A stretch of DNA of 64,000 nt from positions 28,021 to 92,020 of the forward strand of contig JAHAYX010000016.1 in the NCBI GenBank assembly GCA_018384365.1. The letters run 5' to 3'. Positions 39,138 to 49,091 of this stretch are shown here, one piece after another. This DNA is from Clostridiaceae bacterium (GTDB taxonomy: Bacteria; Bacillota; Clostridia; Oscillospirales; QAMX01). A program made the translations under genes and the position numbers. Position 1 is the first letter of the stretch. Every line of letters starts with the position of its first letter. Below the pieces are notes generated by a model that was not told the origin of the DNA, ran no database searches, and saw nothing but the letters and a program-made list of their open reading frames with translations.

Positions 39138-40670
39138 GTGAAAAAAACATCCCTTATGAAGAACTCACTGGTACTGACCGGTTTTTCCCTCGCCATGCGC
39201 ATTGCGGGAATTGCGTTTTCCATGTATGTGGCCGCGGGTGTCGGGGCGGAGGGCATGGGCCTTTATCAGCTGACTTATTCGGCGTTCACCCTTGCCGTGA
39301 CGATGGCAACGGCGGGAATTTCCGTGGCTGTGACGCGGGTTTTGACGGAGGAACAGGGCCTGCGCCGACGGGGCAGCGAACGGCCCGTCATGCGCTGTGC
39401 GCTTGGCTATGCTGCGCTGGTCAGCCTGACGGCGGCGGCCTGCGTACTGTTGGGCTCGGAGTATATCGGCAGCGTGCTGCTCTCCGATGCCAGAACAGCG
39501 CTCTCCCTGCGTGTACTGGCGCCCGCGCTGCCGATGATGTCGCTCTCCTCCTGCTTTAAGGGGCATCTGCTTGCCGTGCGCAGACCCATACAGATTGCCG
39601 TGAGCGATGCGATTGAGCAGGTGGTGGAGGTCGGCACTTTTGTATTCCTGATCCGGCGTTTTCCCGGCCTTGCCATGGAAACGGCCTGCGCGGCGATTGC
39701 CGCAGGTGTGACGCTGTCGGAACTGGCTTCCTGCGTCTATTTGTTTGTCTGCTACCGGCGTTACCGGGAACGGCCTGCGGGACGGCAAGCAGGCGGTTTC
39801 CTGCGCCGTCTGCTTGCCGTTGCACTGCCTGTGGCAGGCAGCTCGTGCCTTGCCTCCGCACTTCGCACGATGGAAAACGTCATGGTGCCCTCCGGCCTGC
39901 GAAAGAGCGGAATGTCCGAGGCGGCTGCGCTTTCCGACTACGGCATGGTGCGCGGCATGGCGCTGCCGGTCCTGTTCCTGCCGTTTGCGTTTTTGTCGGC
40001 TTTCACTTCGCTGCTGATGCCGGAAATCTCGGAGGCGCAGGCTGCGCAGCGGGATGGCTACATCCACACGCTGGTGGAACGGGTGATCCGCTCCTGCCTG
40101 CTGTTATCCATCCCTGCCGCAGCGATTTTTGCGGTGTTTTCCGGGCCTTTATCGGAACTTGTGTATCACAACAGCCAGGTTGGCATGATCATCCTGATCC
40201 TGGCGCCGCTTGTACCGCTGATGTACTTCGATGCGGTGGCCGACGGTATCCTCAAGGGCCTGGGCCAGCAAAACTGGGTGCTTTATTGCAACATTGCCGA
40301 TTCCGTCATCCGTGTTTTCATGGTCTACCAGATGATTCCGGCGATGGGTTTTACCGGTTTCATGCTCGTCATGTATGTGAGCAACATTTTTAACCCGGTG
40401 CTGAGCATCTGGCGCATGATGAAACTCTCCCATGTACGTCTGCGCGCAGGCGAATGGATCGCCAAGCCGCTTTTAGCTGCCGGCGCGTCATCGCTTACGG
40501 TACGTCTTTTGTGCCTGCGCAATCCCGCAGCACAGCTGGATGTTTACGTGGTCATCGCGGAGATCCTTCTGTTGGGGCTCCTGTATGCAGCGTTTCTGTG
40601 GCTGCTCAGCGGTGAAAAAAAGGACCTTCGCACGGGATACCGGCTCCGCCGGAAAGGTTCCGGCGCATAA
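39138..40670 (+). CDS. Oligosaccharide flippase family protein (SpoVB-like)
   Basis: About 500 aa polytopic protein; VGAEGMGLYQLTYSAFTLAVTMATAGISVAVTRVLTEE typical of SpoVB/MurJ-type flippases. Confidence 0.83.
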   Translation: MKKTSLMKNSLVLTGFSLAMRIAGIAFSMYVAAGVGAEGMGLYQLTYSAFTLAVTMATAGISVAVTRVLTEEQGLRRRGSERPVMRCALGYAALVSLTAAACVLLGSEYIGSVLLSDARTALSLRVLAPALPMMSLSSCFKGHLLAVRRPIQIAVSDAIEQVVEVGTFVFLIRRFPGLAMETACAAIAAGVTLSELASCVYLFVCYRRYRERPAGRQAGGFLRRLLAVALPVAGSSCLASALRTMENVMVPSGLRKSGMSEAAALSDYGMVRGMALPVLFLPFAFLSAFTSLLMPEISEAQAAQRDGYIHTLVERVIRSCLLLSIPAAAIFAVFSGPLSELVYHNSQVGMIILILAPLVPLMYFDAVADGILKGLGQQNWVLYCNIADSVIRVFMVYQMIPAMGFTGFMLVMYVSNIFNPVLSIWRMMKLSHVRLRAGEWIAKPLLAAGASSLTVRLLCLRNPAAQLDVYVVIAEILLLGLLYAAFLWLLSGEKKDLRTGYRLRRKGSGA

Positions 40671-40706
40671 AAAGGACGTGGGTGCAAAGACACCCACGTC
40701 CTTTTC
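40671..40706. terminator. Bidirectional Rho-independent terminator
   Basis: AAAAGGACGTGGGTG-caaaga-CACCCACGTCCTTTT between convergent genes; also marks the 3' end of the GH10 operon. Confidence 0.85.
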
Positions 40707-40713
40707 TGCTTTT

Positions 40714-41712
40714 TTACAGGGCTGCTTCGATGATTTCCTGAACAAAGGGCTTCGGACGGTGATCTGCGTAGAAAAGAAGCGGATAATTGGTGCGGCCGCG
40801 CACCGGCCAGTAATTCAGCCAGGTATAATCATCCGCAACGCCCCAGGTGGTCACGTTGTCGATCACGTCGGAATACTCGCGGTAGACCTTGAAGAGGTCG
40901 ATGTAAAGCTGTGCCTGACGCTCGAACATCTCATCGGTGAGCAGCGGCGCGGGGAGAGACCGATCCTTTGGATCATAGAGGGAAATATCCAGTTCCGTCA
41001 CGTGCAGACGCACGCCGAATGCGGCAAAGGCCTCGATGGATCGCTTTACGTCGTCGATATCGACGTTATAAATGCTCATATGGCTCTGCATGCCAAAGCC
41101 CTCGACAGGCGCACCCTCGTCCTGCAGCTTTTTCAGGAGCTTGCAGATCTTTTCACGCTTGTGCGGCAGCCACTCATCATAGTCATTATAGAAAAGCTGC
41201 ACGTTCGGCGCCACTTTTTTGGCCAGCTTGAAGGCTGTGGCAAGATAATCCTCGCCCAGGATGCGCAGCCAGTTTGTCTCGCGCAGGACGGGCTTTGCCG
41301 GATCGTCGTCGATGGCTTCGTTCACAACATCCCAATACTGCACAAAATCACCGTAGCGCGCGGCAAAAACGGTGAACTGCTCTTCCAGACGCTCTAAAAG
41401 CTCCTCGCGCGACACTTCGCCGCCCGCATCGTTTTCAAAAATCCACGGATTGGTGCCGCCGTGCCACACGGGCGCATGGGCGCGGAATACCATACCGTTT
41501 TCGCGGGCAAAGCTGACAAGCTGGTCGGCCGGATCAAAGTTCCAGACAGCCTTTTCCGGATGCAGGGGGCCAAACTTCATCTGATTTTCCGGAGACATGG
41601 AGTTAAACTGCGTGCGCAGCAGGTTTGCGTGGCTCGGGAACTCGCGCGGCGAGGTGGCCGCGCCGATTTTGAAGTATTTTTCATAGGCTTTCGCCAATGT
41701 CATTTCACTCAT
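40714..41712 (-). CDS. GH10 family endo-1,4-beta-xylanase (paralog 1, most operon-distal)
   Basis: FVQYWDVVNEAIDDDP (acid/base Glu), RLHVTELDISLYD (nucleophile Glu), FYNDYDEW; no signal peptide. Confidence 0.95.
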   Translation of the reverse strand: MSEMTLAKAYEKYFKIGAATSPREFPSHANLLRTQFNSMSPENQMKFGPLHPEKAVWNFDPADQLVSFARENGMVFRAHAPVWHGGTNPWIFENDAGGEVSREELLERLEEQFTVFAARYGDFVQYWDVVNEAIDDDPAKPVLRETNWLRILGEDYLATAFKLAKKVAPNVQLFYNDYDEWLPHKREKICKLLKKLQDEGAPVEGFGMQSHMSIYNVDIDDVKRSIEAFAAFGVRLHVTELDISLYDPKDRSLPAPLLTDEMFERQAQLYIDLFKVYREYSDVIDNVTTWGVADDYTWLNYWPVRGRTNYPLLFYADHRPKPFVQEIIEAAL

Positions 41713-41725
41713 ATGGTACCTCCCA

Positions 41726-42799
41726 TTATTTCACGGCATCGATCATCTGATAGACGCAGGGTTTGGGCTGATGCTGCTCATCAAAGAGCAGGGGATGCTG
41801 CTTGACCTTCGGCATATCCGGATGGATGCCGAAGGTGTCGAGCCAGGTGATGTCGTCGGCTACGCCCCAGGTGGTGACACAGTCGATGACATCCCGATAG
41901 CTGCGGTAAACCGCAAAGAGTTTTTCATACATATCCGAAATTTGCGCCAGCTTTTCCGGCGTGGGATTCATGGCCTCGCGGAGATACTCGGCAAAGCCGG
42001 GTTCACCGGGTTTGACACGATGCGAGAGGTTGGACACGGCCATCATGGAGATATCAAGCTCCGTGATGTGGATGCGCAGGCCGAGACCGGCATAGATTTC
42101 GATGGAACGCTTCAGTTCATCGTAATCCGGTGCGGAGAAGTAGTGCTGCTGCATGCCGAAACCGTCAATGCGGCAGCCTTTTTCCTGCAAATTGCGAATG
42201 AGGGCGACAGTGCGCTCGCGCTTGGCGGGGTCGCACTCGTTGTAATCGTTATAGAAAAGCTGTGCATTCGGCGAGTATTTGTCCATGGCCCGAAAAGCCT
42301 TTTCGATGAACTCTGCGCCGCAGAGCTTGAAATATTCGCTGGTGCGGTAAACGGGATCTCCGTCCTCCCCGTCCTTCGAGCCGATGCGGTCGTCGCGCGT
42401 GGCTTCGTTGACGACATCCCAGCAGTACACCGCGTCGTTGAAATGCTCCGCAATCGCTTTGGTATGCGCGTCGATGCGCTCATAGATGAGCTCCTTCGGA
42501 GCGGGACGATCGCCGTCGCGGTACATCCAGGCGCCGGTCTGATTGTGCCAGACGGGCGCGTGCGCACGCAGCTTGATGCCCATCTTTTTTGCAAAATCTA
42601 CGATGAGATCTGCATCACCGAAGGTGAAAACGCCTTCTTCCGGCTCCGTCAGCTCGTATTTCATCTGGTTCTCGCAGGTAAGGGAGTTGAAATGCTGCAG
42701 CAGGATGTCGCGGTGGATTGTCAGGTCCGGCGGCGAAACGGCCGCGCCGATTTTAAAACAGGATTCATAGGCTTTTGCAAGAGAACGCATAGGGTTCAT
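41726..42799 (-). CDS. GH10 family endo-1,4-beta-xylanase (paralog 2)
   Basis: VYCWDVVNEATRDD, RIHITELDISMMA, FYNDYNE; no signal peptide. Confidence 0.95.
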   Translation of the reverse strand: MNPMRSLAKAYESCFKIGAAVSPPDLTIHRDILLQHFNSLTCENQMKYELTEPEEGVFTFGDADLIVDFAKKMGIKLRAHAPVWHNQTGAWMYRDGDRPAPKELIYERIDAHTKAIAEHFNDAVYCWDVVNEATRDDRIGSKDGEDGDPVYRTSEYFKLCGAEFIEKAFRAMDKYSPNAQLFYNDYNECDPAKRERTVALIRNLQEKGCRIDGFGMQQHYFSAPDYDELKRSIEIYAGLGLRIHITELDISMMAVSNLSHRVKPGEPGFAEYLREAMNPTPEKLAQISDMYEKLFAVYRSYRDVIDCVTTWGVADDITWLDTFGIHPDMPKVKQHPLLFDEQHQPKPCVYQMIDAVK

Positions 42800-42824
42800 A
42801 CAGTACAGCTCCTTCTTTTCTGAT

Positions 42825-43841
42825 TCAGCGGCCGCAAATCGCGTCCTCTACAATCTGGCGGGTGAAGAATTTCGGGGTGTGGTCATAGTAGAAAAGCAGC
42901 GGATAATGGCTGCGGCCCGGGCGGAGCCAGCCATCCAGCCAGTTGATATCGTCGGCAATGCCCCAGGTGGTCACATCGTCGATCACATCGGCGTATTCGC
43001 GCGCCGCGGCAAATACCTGGCGGTAGATGGTGGCCTGTCGTTCGATCAGCTCGTCCGTATACGGATAGGCGGGGAGCATACGTTCCCGCGCGGAATACGG
43101 GGACACATCCAGCTCTGTGATATGGATGCGCAGGCCGAGCGCCGCATAGGTTTCGATGGTGCGCTTGTATTCGCCGATGTCGAAGTCATGGACATTGATG
43201 TGACTCTGCATACCGAAGCCGTCGAGCGGGATGCCGCGCTCCTGCATACTGCGCATCAATTTCACGATCTTCTCGCGCTTGATGGGGTTATATTCGTTAT
43301 AGTCGTTATAGAAAAGCTGGGCGTTCGGCGCATATTTACGGGCGAGCCGGTAGGCAATGTCAATGTAATCCTCACCGATGCCCTCCAGCCACTTTGTTTT
43401 TCGCAGCAGGCCGCCGTCCGGATCGTCATCGATGACCTCGTTCACGACATCCCAGCAGAAAAACTGATCCCCATAGCGCTCGCAGAACGCCTTGGTATGG
43501 CGCTCGATGCGCTCAATCAGGAGCTCGCGGGATGCGGGCTTGCCGTTGGCGTCCAGATGCGTCCACTCCGCAGTCTGAATGTGCCACAGCGGGGCGTGCG
43601 CACGCAGGGCCATGCCGTTTTCCTTCGCGTAATTCGCAATTTTGTCAGCTTCCTCCCATGTGAAAACGCCGTCCTCCGGCTCCGTGGGTTCCCACTTCAT
43701 CATGCCCTCGTCCGTGATACAGTTGAAGTGCTTTTTCAGGATGCTGTCATGCGACACAAAGTCGCGGGAATTGAGGCAGGTGCCAACCTTGAAGTATTTG
43801 GCGTGCGCCTCGCAGAGGGAAGGCATATTGTCGTACTTCAT
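42825..43841 (-). CDS. GH10 family endo-1,4-beta-xylanase (paralog 3)
   Basis: FFCWDVVNEVIDDDP, RIHITELDVSPYS, FYNDYNEYNP; no signal peptide. Confidence 0.95.
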   Translation of the reverse strand: MKYDNMPSLCEAHAKYFKVGTCLNSRDFVSHDSILKKHFNCITDEGMMKWEPTEPEDGVFTWEEADKIANYAKENGMALRAHAPLWHIQTAEWTHLDANGKPASRELLIERIERHTKAFCERYGDQFFCWDVVNEVIDDDPDGGLLRKTKWLEGIGEDYIDIAYRLARKYAPNAQLFYNDYNEYNPIKREKIVKLMRSMQERGIPLDGFGMQSHINVHDFDIGEYKRTIETYAALGLRIHITELDVSPYSARERMLPAYPYTDELIERQATIYRQVFAAAREYADVIDDVTTWGIADDINWLDGWLRPGRSHYPLLFYYDHTPKFFTRQIVEDAICGR

Positions 43842-43856
43842 ATCAAGACCTCCATG

Positions 43857-44888
43857 TTATTTCAATGCGTCCTCAATGATTTTTTCTGTATAGGGCCTCA
43901 TGCGGTGATCCGCATAAAAGAGAAGCGGGAAGTTTTTACGCTGCATCGGCACGTTATCCGGCTTGAAATCGCCGATGCGCACTGCGGAGGAGTCGAGCCA
44001 GGTGGCGCTGTCGGCCACGCCCCAGGTGGTGACGGAGTCGATCACATCTGCATACTGGCGGTAGATCGAGAACAACTCGACGTACATATCGTACTGTTTT
44101 TGCAGCATTTCGTCCGTAATGGTCGGCCGTCCTGTTTCATACACGGTGTAGAGCGAAACATCCAGCTCCGTCACGTGCAGACGGAGTCCCAGCGACGCAT
44201 AGGCCTCCACGCTGCGGCGGATTTCGTCCAGATCGGCATAAATCGACAGGTGCTGCTGCATACCGAAGCCGTCGATGGGTGCGCCCTCGTCGAGCAAGCC
44301 GCGCAGTACCTTGAGCAACTTCTCGCGCTTGTGCGGCATCCACTCGTTATAATCGTTATAGAAGAGCTGCACGCTGTCCGGCACGCATTTTTTCGCAATG
44401 CGGAAGGACTGCGCCAGAAAATCTTCGCCGATGATCTGCGTCCAGTTCGAATCGCGCAGCACGCCTTTGCCAAAATGGGCAATAGCCTCATTTATCACGT
44501 CCCAGCAATAGACGTCCGCACCGTAACGCTGGCCGAACACCATCATGTGCTCTTCCAGACGCTCCAGCAGCGCCTCGCGGGAGAGTGTTTCCCCGTCGTC
44601 GTCCCGGAACATCCACAGGCCGACCTGTTTGTGCCACACGGGTGCGTGCGCACGCACAGCCATGCCGTGCGCCTTGGCATAGGCGACGATTTGATCCGCC
44701 GCACGGAAGTCCCACACGTCCTTCTGCGGATGGATGGGCTCAAATTTCATGGCGTTGCCGCCGGTCAGGCTGTTGAAATGCTCTGCCAGAATGTCGCCGA
44801 ACAGTTCAAAATCCCGGGGCGAAACAGCCGCGCCGATTTTAAAGTATTTTGCATAAGCCTCGCGCAACGAGGGTATTTTGGTACTCAT
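43857..44888 (-). CDS. GH10 family endo-1,4-beta-xylanase (paralog 4)
   Basis: VYCWDVINEAIAHFG, RLHVTELDVSLYT, FYNDYNEW; start at MSTKIPSLREAYAKYFKIG. Confidence 0.95.
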   Translation of the reverse strand: MSTKIPSLREAYAKYFKIGAAVSPRDFELFGDILAEHFNSLTGGNAMKFEPIHPQKDVWDFRAADQIVAYAKAHGMAVRAHAPVWHKQVGLWMFRDDDGETLSREALLERLEEHMMVFGQRYGADVYCWDVINEAIAHFGKGVLRDSNWTQIIGEDFLAQSFRIAKKCVPDSVQLFYNDYNEWMPHKREKLLKVLRGLLDEGAPIDGFGMQQHLSIYADLDEIRRSVEAYASLGLRLHVTELDVSLYTVYETGRPTITDEMLQKQYDMYVELFSIYRQYADVIDSVTTWGVADSATWLDSSAVRIGDFKPDNVPMQRKNFPLLFYADHRMRPYTEKIIEDALK

Positions 44889-44920
44889 TTTTTCATCCTT
44901 CCTTTCCTGATACTGCAGGC

Positions 44921-45931
44921 TCACCGCACCGCGTCCACAATGGCGCGCGTGCAGGGCTTGGGTGTGTGGTCATAGGAGAAAAGAAGGGGGTAATTCTTGC
45001 GTCCGGGGACGGGATGCATATCCAGCCAGGTCAGATCGTCCGCCACGCCCCAGGTGGTGACGGATTCGATCACGTCGGAATAGGAACGGTAGATGGCAAA
45101 GAGGTCCTCGTACATTTTCCCCTGACGTGCAAAGTCCTCACGGGACGGGATGGTAAAATGCTTGGGATAATAAGGATTCGGGCGATCCTTTGGATGATAC
45201 AGCGAGACGTCGAGCTCCGTGATATGCAAGGTGATGCCAAGCGCCGCATAGGCTTCGATGGCGGCCTTGATGTCATCGAGATTTGTATAAATGCTGACGT
45301 GCTGCTGTAAACCGAAACCATCCAACGGAACGCCGCGTTCCTGCATACCACGCATCAGACGCACGATTTTATCGCGCTTGATGGGATGAAACTCGTTGTA
45401 GTCGTTATAAAAAACCTGTGTATGGGGCGCATATTTTTTCACAAAGCGATAGGCATAGTCGATATAATCCGGGCCGATGAGCTTGTACCACTTGGTCTCG
45501 CGCAGATAGCCGTCCGGTTCATCCACAATGGCCTCGTTGACCACATCCCAGGCATAAACCGAGTCGCCGTAGCGTCCGGCCAGCACGCGGATATGATCCT
45601 CCAGGCGCTCGAGCAGGAGCTCGCGGTCTGCATAGACAAAACGGTCGGTAAAAATCCAATCGGCTGTCTGCTGGTGCCAGACCGGCGCATGCGCACGTAC
45701 GGCCATGTGGTGCTCTTTGGCAAAGGCAAAGATGGCATCAGCGTCTGCAAAGTCATAGCGGTATTCCTCGGGGTGAATGGGCCCGAATTTCATGGCGCTT
45801 GAGGTGGTGAGGCTGTTGAAATGCTTCACAATCAGATTGCGTTGTGCAGTCAGGTTCTGCGGCATGACGGCCGCGCCGATTTTGAAATAGTCTGCATAGG
45901 CTTCGCACAGCGAAGGCATATCCTGATACAT
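44921..45931 (-). CDS. GH10 family endo-1,4-beta-xylanase (paralog 5)
   Basis: VYAWDVVNEAIVDEP, TLHITELDVSLYH, FYNDYNEFHP; no signal peptide. Confidence 0.95.
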   Translation of the reverse strand: MYQDMPSLCEAYADYFKIGAAVMPQNLTAQRNLIVKHFNSLTTSSAMKFGPIHPEEYRYDFADADAIFAFAKEHHMAVRAHAPVWHQQTADWIFTDRFVYADRELLLERLEDHIRVLAGRYGDSVYAWDVVNEAIVDEPDGYLRETKWYKLIGPDYIDYAYRFVKKYAPHTQVFYNDYNEFHPIKRDKIVRLMRGMQERGVPLDGFGLQQHVSIYTNLDDIKAAIEAYAALGITLHITELDVSLYHPKDRPNPYYPKHFTIPSREDFARQGKMYEDLFAIYRSYSDVIESVTTWGVADDLTWLDMHPVPGRKNYPLLFSYDHTPKPCTRAIVDAVR

Positions 45932-45962
45932 ATGATAAAATCCTCCTGTCGGGAAAACGTAT

Positions 45963-45991
45963 ACAGGGCAGGCCCAAAAGACCTGCCCTGT
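45963..45991 (-). other. Intra-operonic perfect hairpin between GH10 paralogs 6 and 5
   Basis: ACAGGGCAGG-cccaaaaga-CCTGCCCTGT, 10-bp perfect stem, no adjacent U-run. Confidence 0.7.
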
Positions 45992-46002
45992 GATCAGGCA
46001 AA

Positions 46003-47028
46003 TTATTTCCCGGCGACAGCGTCGTCGATCATCTTGTAAACGCAGGGTTTCGGGGAGTGATCCGCATTGAACAGCAGCGGATAGTTGGGACGGTCCGGGC
46101 GGGAGAGCCAGGAACGGTCGTCGGCCACGCCCCAGGTGGTGACGGAGTCGATCACGTCGGAATAGGAGCGATACAGCTCGAACAGCTTGACGTAGATCTC
46201 GTTCTGCTTTTCGCGCATTTCGTCCGTAATCTCCATGGCGGCTTCCTTGGAATGAACGTCCGTGTAGAAATTGATGTCCATTTCCGTGATATGGATGCGC
46301 AGGCCGAGCGAAGCATACAATTCGATGGATTTTTTCACTTCGTCAAGATCCGGCTTGTTGATATTATAGTGCGTCTGCATACCGAATCCCTGAAGCGGTG
46401 CGCCGCGGTCCAGCAGGTTCTTCATGAGGTTATAAATGCGCTCGCGCTTGAGCGGGTCGCACTCGTTATAATCATTATAAAAGAGCTGCACGTGCGGGGC
46501 ATACTTGCGGGCCAGGTGATAGGCCTTTTCCAGATACTCCACGCCGCAGGTGACCAGATAATCGGTCAGGCGGTAGGGATTGTTGCCATAACGGCGCAGG
46601 AACATTTCGTCCACCTTGTCGGCGGTGGCTTCGTTCACCACGTCCCAGGCATACACGGCGTCGCGATAGCGCTCGGCGACAACCTTGATGTGCTGCTCCA
46701 GGCGCTCAAACACAAGCTCGCGGGGAGCCAGACGGCCGTTTGCTTCAAAGAACCACTTCGGGGTCTGGTTGTGCCACACCGGCGCGTGCATACGCATACG
46801 CATGCCGTTTTCCTTTGCAAAGGCAACGATACTGTCGGCGGGTTCAAAAATCCATTTGTCCTCTTCGGGATGCATGGGCTCATACTTCATCTGATTCTCG
46901 CAGGTCAGACTGTTGAAGTGCTTCTTCAAGAGATCTGCATGAATGGTCAGGCTGGGGGGCGAGATGGCGGCGCCGATGTCGAAATACTTTTTGTAAGAAT
47001 CGCACAGCGACAGGATTTCCTTGTTCAT
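46003..47028 (-). CDS. GH10 family endo-1,4-beta-xylanase (paralog 6, promoter-proximal)
   Basis: VYAWDVVNEATADK, RIHITEMDINFYT, FYNDYNECDP; no signal peptide. Confidence 0.95.
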   Translation of the reverse strand: MNKEILSLCDSYKKYFDIGAAISPPSLTIHADLLKKHFNSLTCENQMKYEPMHPEEDKWIFEPADSIVAFAKENGMRMRMHAPVWHNQTPKWFFEANGRLAPRELVFERLEQHIKVVAERYRDAVYAWDVVNEATADKVDEMFLRRYGNNPYRLTDYLVTCGVEYLEKAYHLARKYAPHVQLFYNDYNECDPLKRERIYNLMKNLLDRGAPLQGFGMQTHYNINKPDLDEVKKSIELYASLGLRIHITEMDINFYTDVHSKEAAMEITDEMREKQNEIYVKLFELYRSYSDVIDSVTTWGVADDRSWLSRPDRPNYPLLFNADHSPKPCVYKMIDDAVAGK

Positions 47029-47077
47029 GATAATCCTCCTCTTTTTCTCTCTGATAATAGAGCCCGAGATTGTCTAA

Positions 47078-47106
47078 AGTATATCATTGGCTCCCTGCGA
47101 AGTCAA
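47078..47106 (-). promoter_or_regulatory. Sigma-A-type promoter of the GH10 cluster
   Basis: Minus strand TTGACT - 17 nt - TATACT, about 50 bp upstream of the first GH10 ATG. Confidence 0.75.
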
Positions 47107-47149
47107 CCCAAAACGGCAAACTTGCATAATGGAATACGGGTGCGCGGAC

Positions 47150-48331
47150 TCACAGCATCCCCATATGGCGCATGGCAGACCAGGTGGGACTCATGGCGCG
47201 CAGCTTCTCTGCGGCGCGCTGCACGGATGCCAGAATGGCATCCACATCGGCCTGTGTATTCTCCCGGCCGAGCGAGATGCGCAGACCGCCCTTTGCCGCA
47301 GCGCGGTCCAGACCGATCGCCGTCAGCACGTGCGAGGGCTCCTCGCTGCCCGCCGCACACGCAGAGCCGGGCGAAACGGCAATCCCGTCATTGTCGAGCA
47401 TCATGGCAATGTACTCTCCCTCAATCGCGGCGAAGGAAAAGTTCGCGATTCCCGGCAGACGCGGCTCGCCGCCGTTTTCCCGAACGTGCGGAATCTGCAA
47501 AATGCCATCCGTCAGGCGCTGCCGCAGCGCGGTAAGCTGCCGTGCTTCCTCGTCCGCCTCAGCGGCGGAGAGCTCCAGCGCCCGGGCCAGTCCCACGATG
47601 CCGGCCACGTTTTCCGTGCCGGCGCGGGTACCGTGCTCCTGTGCGCCGCCGGTCAGGTAAGGCGCGCAGGACGTGCCGCGCCGGATGTAAATGGCGCCCA
47701 CGCCCTTCGGCCCGCCGAATTTATGCGCGGAAAGCGTCAGCAGATCCACGCCGAGTTCCCGGACGTTGAGCGGGATATGCCCGGCGGCCTGCACGGCGTC
47801 CGTGTGGAACAGAATGCCCCGTTCGTGCGCAAGGGCGGCAATTTCCCGGACCGGCTGGATGGTGCCGAGTTCATTGTTGACCGTCATCACGGAAATGAGC
47901 GCGGTGTCCGGCCGCAGCGCCGAGCGGATGTCGTCCGGCGAGATATGCCCCGTCCTGTCCGGCTGCACAAGCGTGACGCTGCACCCGCTCTTTTCCAGAG
48001 CAGCCAGCGTGTGTAAAACAGCGTGATGTTCTATCGCGGTGGAAACAATGTGACGCCCTGCGGCGCAGGCCATCACACCGCGCAGGGCGGTGTTGTCGCC
48101 CTCCGTGCCGCCGGAATTGAAGAAAATTTCGTTTTTATCTGCGCCCAGCACGCCCGCAACGGTGCGCCGTGCGTTTTCCACGGCCTTGCGTGCCTCGCGT
48201 CCGAGCTTATATAAAGAAGATGCGTTGCCGTACCCTTCTCGCAGCCAGGGAAGCATGGCCTCGAGCGCTTCCTCCCGCAGTTTTGTGGTTGCGGCATGGT
48301 CGGCATAGATGCGGTTTTCCATTTCTTTCAC
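47150..48331 (-). CDS. Cysteine desulfurase family protein (NifS/IscS-like)
   Basis: RIYADHAATTKLREEALEAMLPWL; TSTAIEHHAVL...; SAHKFGGPKGVGAIYIRRG (PLP Lys); SPGSACAAG. Confidence 0.93.
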   Translation of the reverse strand: MKEMENRIYADHAATTKLREEALEAMLPWLREGYGNASSLYKLGREARKAVENARRTVAGVLGADKNEIFFNSGGTEGDNTALRGVMACAAGRHIVSTAIEHHAVLHTLAALEKSGCSVTLVQPDRTGHISPDDIRSALRPDTALISVMTVNNELGTIQPVREIAALAHERGILFHTDAVQAAGHIPLNVRELGVDLLTLSAHKFGGPKGVGAIYIRRGTSCAPYLTGGAQEHGTRAGTENVAGIVGLARALELSAAEADEEARQLTALRQRLTDGILQIPHVRENGGEPRLPGIANFSFAAIEGEYIAMMLDNDGIAVSPGSACAAGSEEPSHVLTAIGLDRAAAKGGLRISLGRENTQADVDAILASVQRAAEKLRAMSPTWSAMRHMGML

Positions 48332-48456
48332 TACCTCCCGGTTTCCATGCCACCATTATGCCACAGAAACACCGTTTTGTATAGACTGATGCGGTACTGC
48401 CCCCTGGCTTCCGGTTCAAAAAACGCAAAAAACCGCTGTTTGAACGGGAAAATGTG

Positions 48457-48486
48457 TTGACAGGAAATGAATTTGTGTTATATAAT
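48457..48486 (+). promoter_or_regulatory. Sigma-A-type promoter of rpmH operon
   Basis: TTGACA - 18 nt - TATAAT. Confidence 0.75.
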
Positions 48487-48554
48487 AAACAGTACGTGGC
48501 TGACGGGAAATTCCGTCCGGCCAGAAGGTAATACACTTTCAGGAGGTGTGACAA

Positions 48555-48689
48555 ATGCTGAGAACATATCAGCCCAAAAAGCGTCAGCGCAGCCGTGAGC
48601 ATGGCTTCCGCAAGAGAATGAGCACGAAGAATGGCCGCAAGGTTTTGGCCAGACGCCGCGCGAAGGGCAGAGCTCGCCTTTCTTACTAA
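48555..48689 (+). CDS. rpmH: 50S ribosomal protein L34 (not in the ORF track; 44 aa)
   Basis: Translation [53 protein letters not shown]. Confidence 0.98.
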   Translation: MLRTYQPKKRQRSREHGFRKRMSTKNGRKVLARRRAKGRARLSY

Positions 48690-48746
48690 GTAACAGAGCT
48701 TGCCGAAAGGCGTACAGGAACTGTACGCAAAAAAGTGGGAGGCGTA

Positions 48747-49091
48747 ATGCGTTACACCGTCTCTATTAAGAAAAACAGGGATTTCAGAAGATTATATTCC
48801 AAAGGAAAGACAGCCGCAAACTCCTATCTGGTTGTATATTGCCGGCGAAACAAAACTGCGGTCAACCGCCTGGGATTAACGGTGGGCACGCGCATCGGCA
48901 AGGCCGTTGTGCGCAACCGTGTGCGCCGCCTGATCCGGGAATCGTACAGGCTGCGGGAAGAACAGCTGAAAAAGGGCTATGATCTTGTTGTCGTTGCGCG
49001 CACGCGCGCGGCAGGGGCGTCGTATTGGCAGATCGATGCGGCGCTTGCGGCCCTTTTACGGAAGCTTGGACTCTGCGGGGCAGACGAATGA
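48747..49091 (+). CDS. rnpA: Ribonuclease P protein component
   Basis: [31 protein letters not shown]...[20 protein letters not shown]. Confidence 0.96.
   Translation: MRYTVSIKKNRDFRRLYSKGKTAANSYLVVYCRRNKTAVNRLGLTVGTRIGKAVVRNRVRRLIRESYRLREEQLKKGYDLVVVARTRAAGASYWQIDAALAALLRKLGLCGADE

Noticed and set aside
42879-44975. Long plus-strand ORFs opposite the GH10 genes (e.g. 698 aa)
   Set aside because: Antisense shadows of conserved GH10 reading frames.
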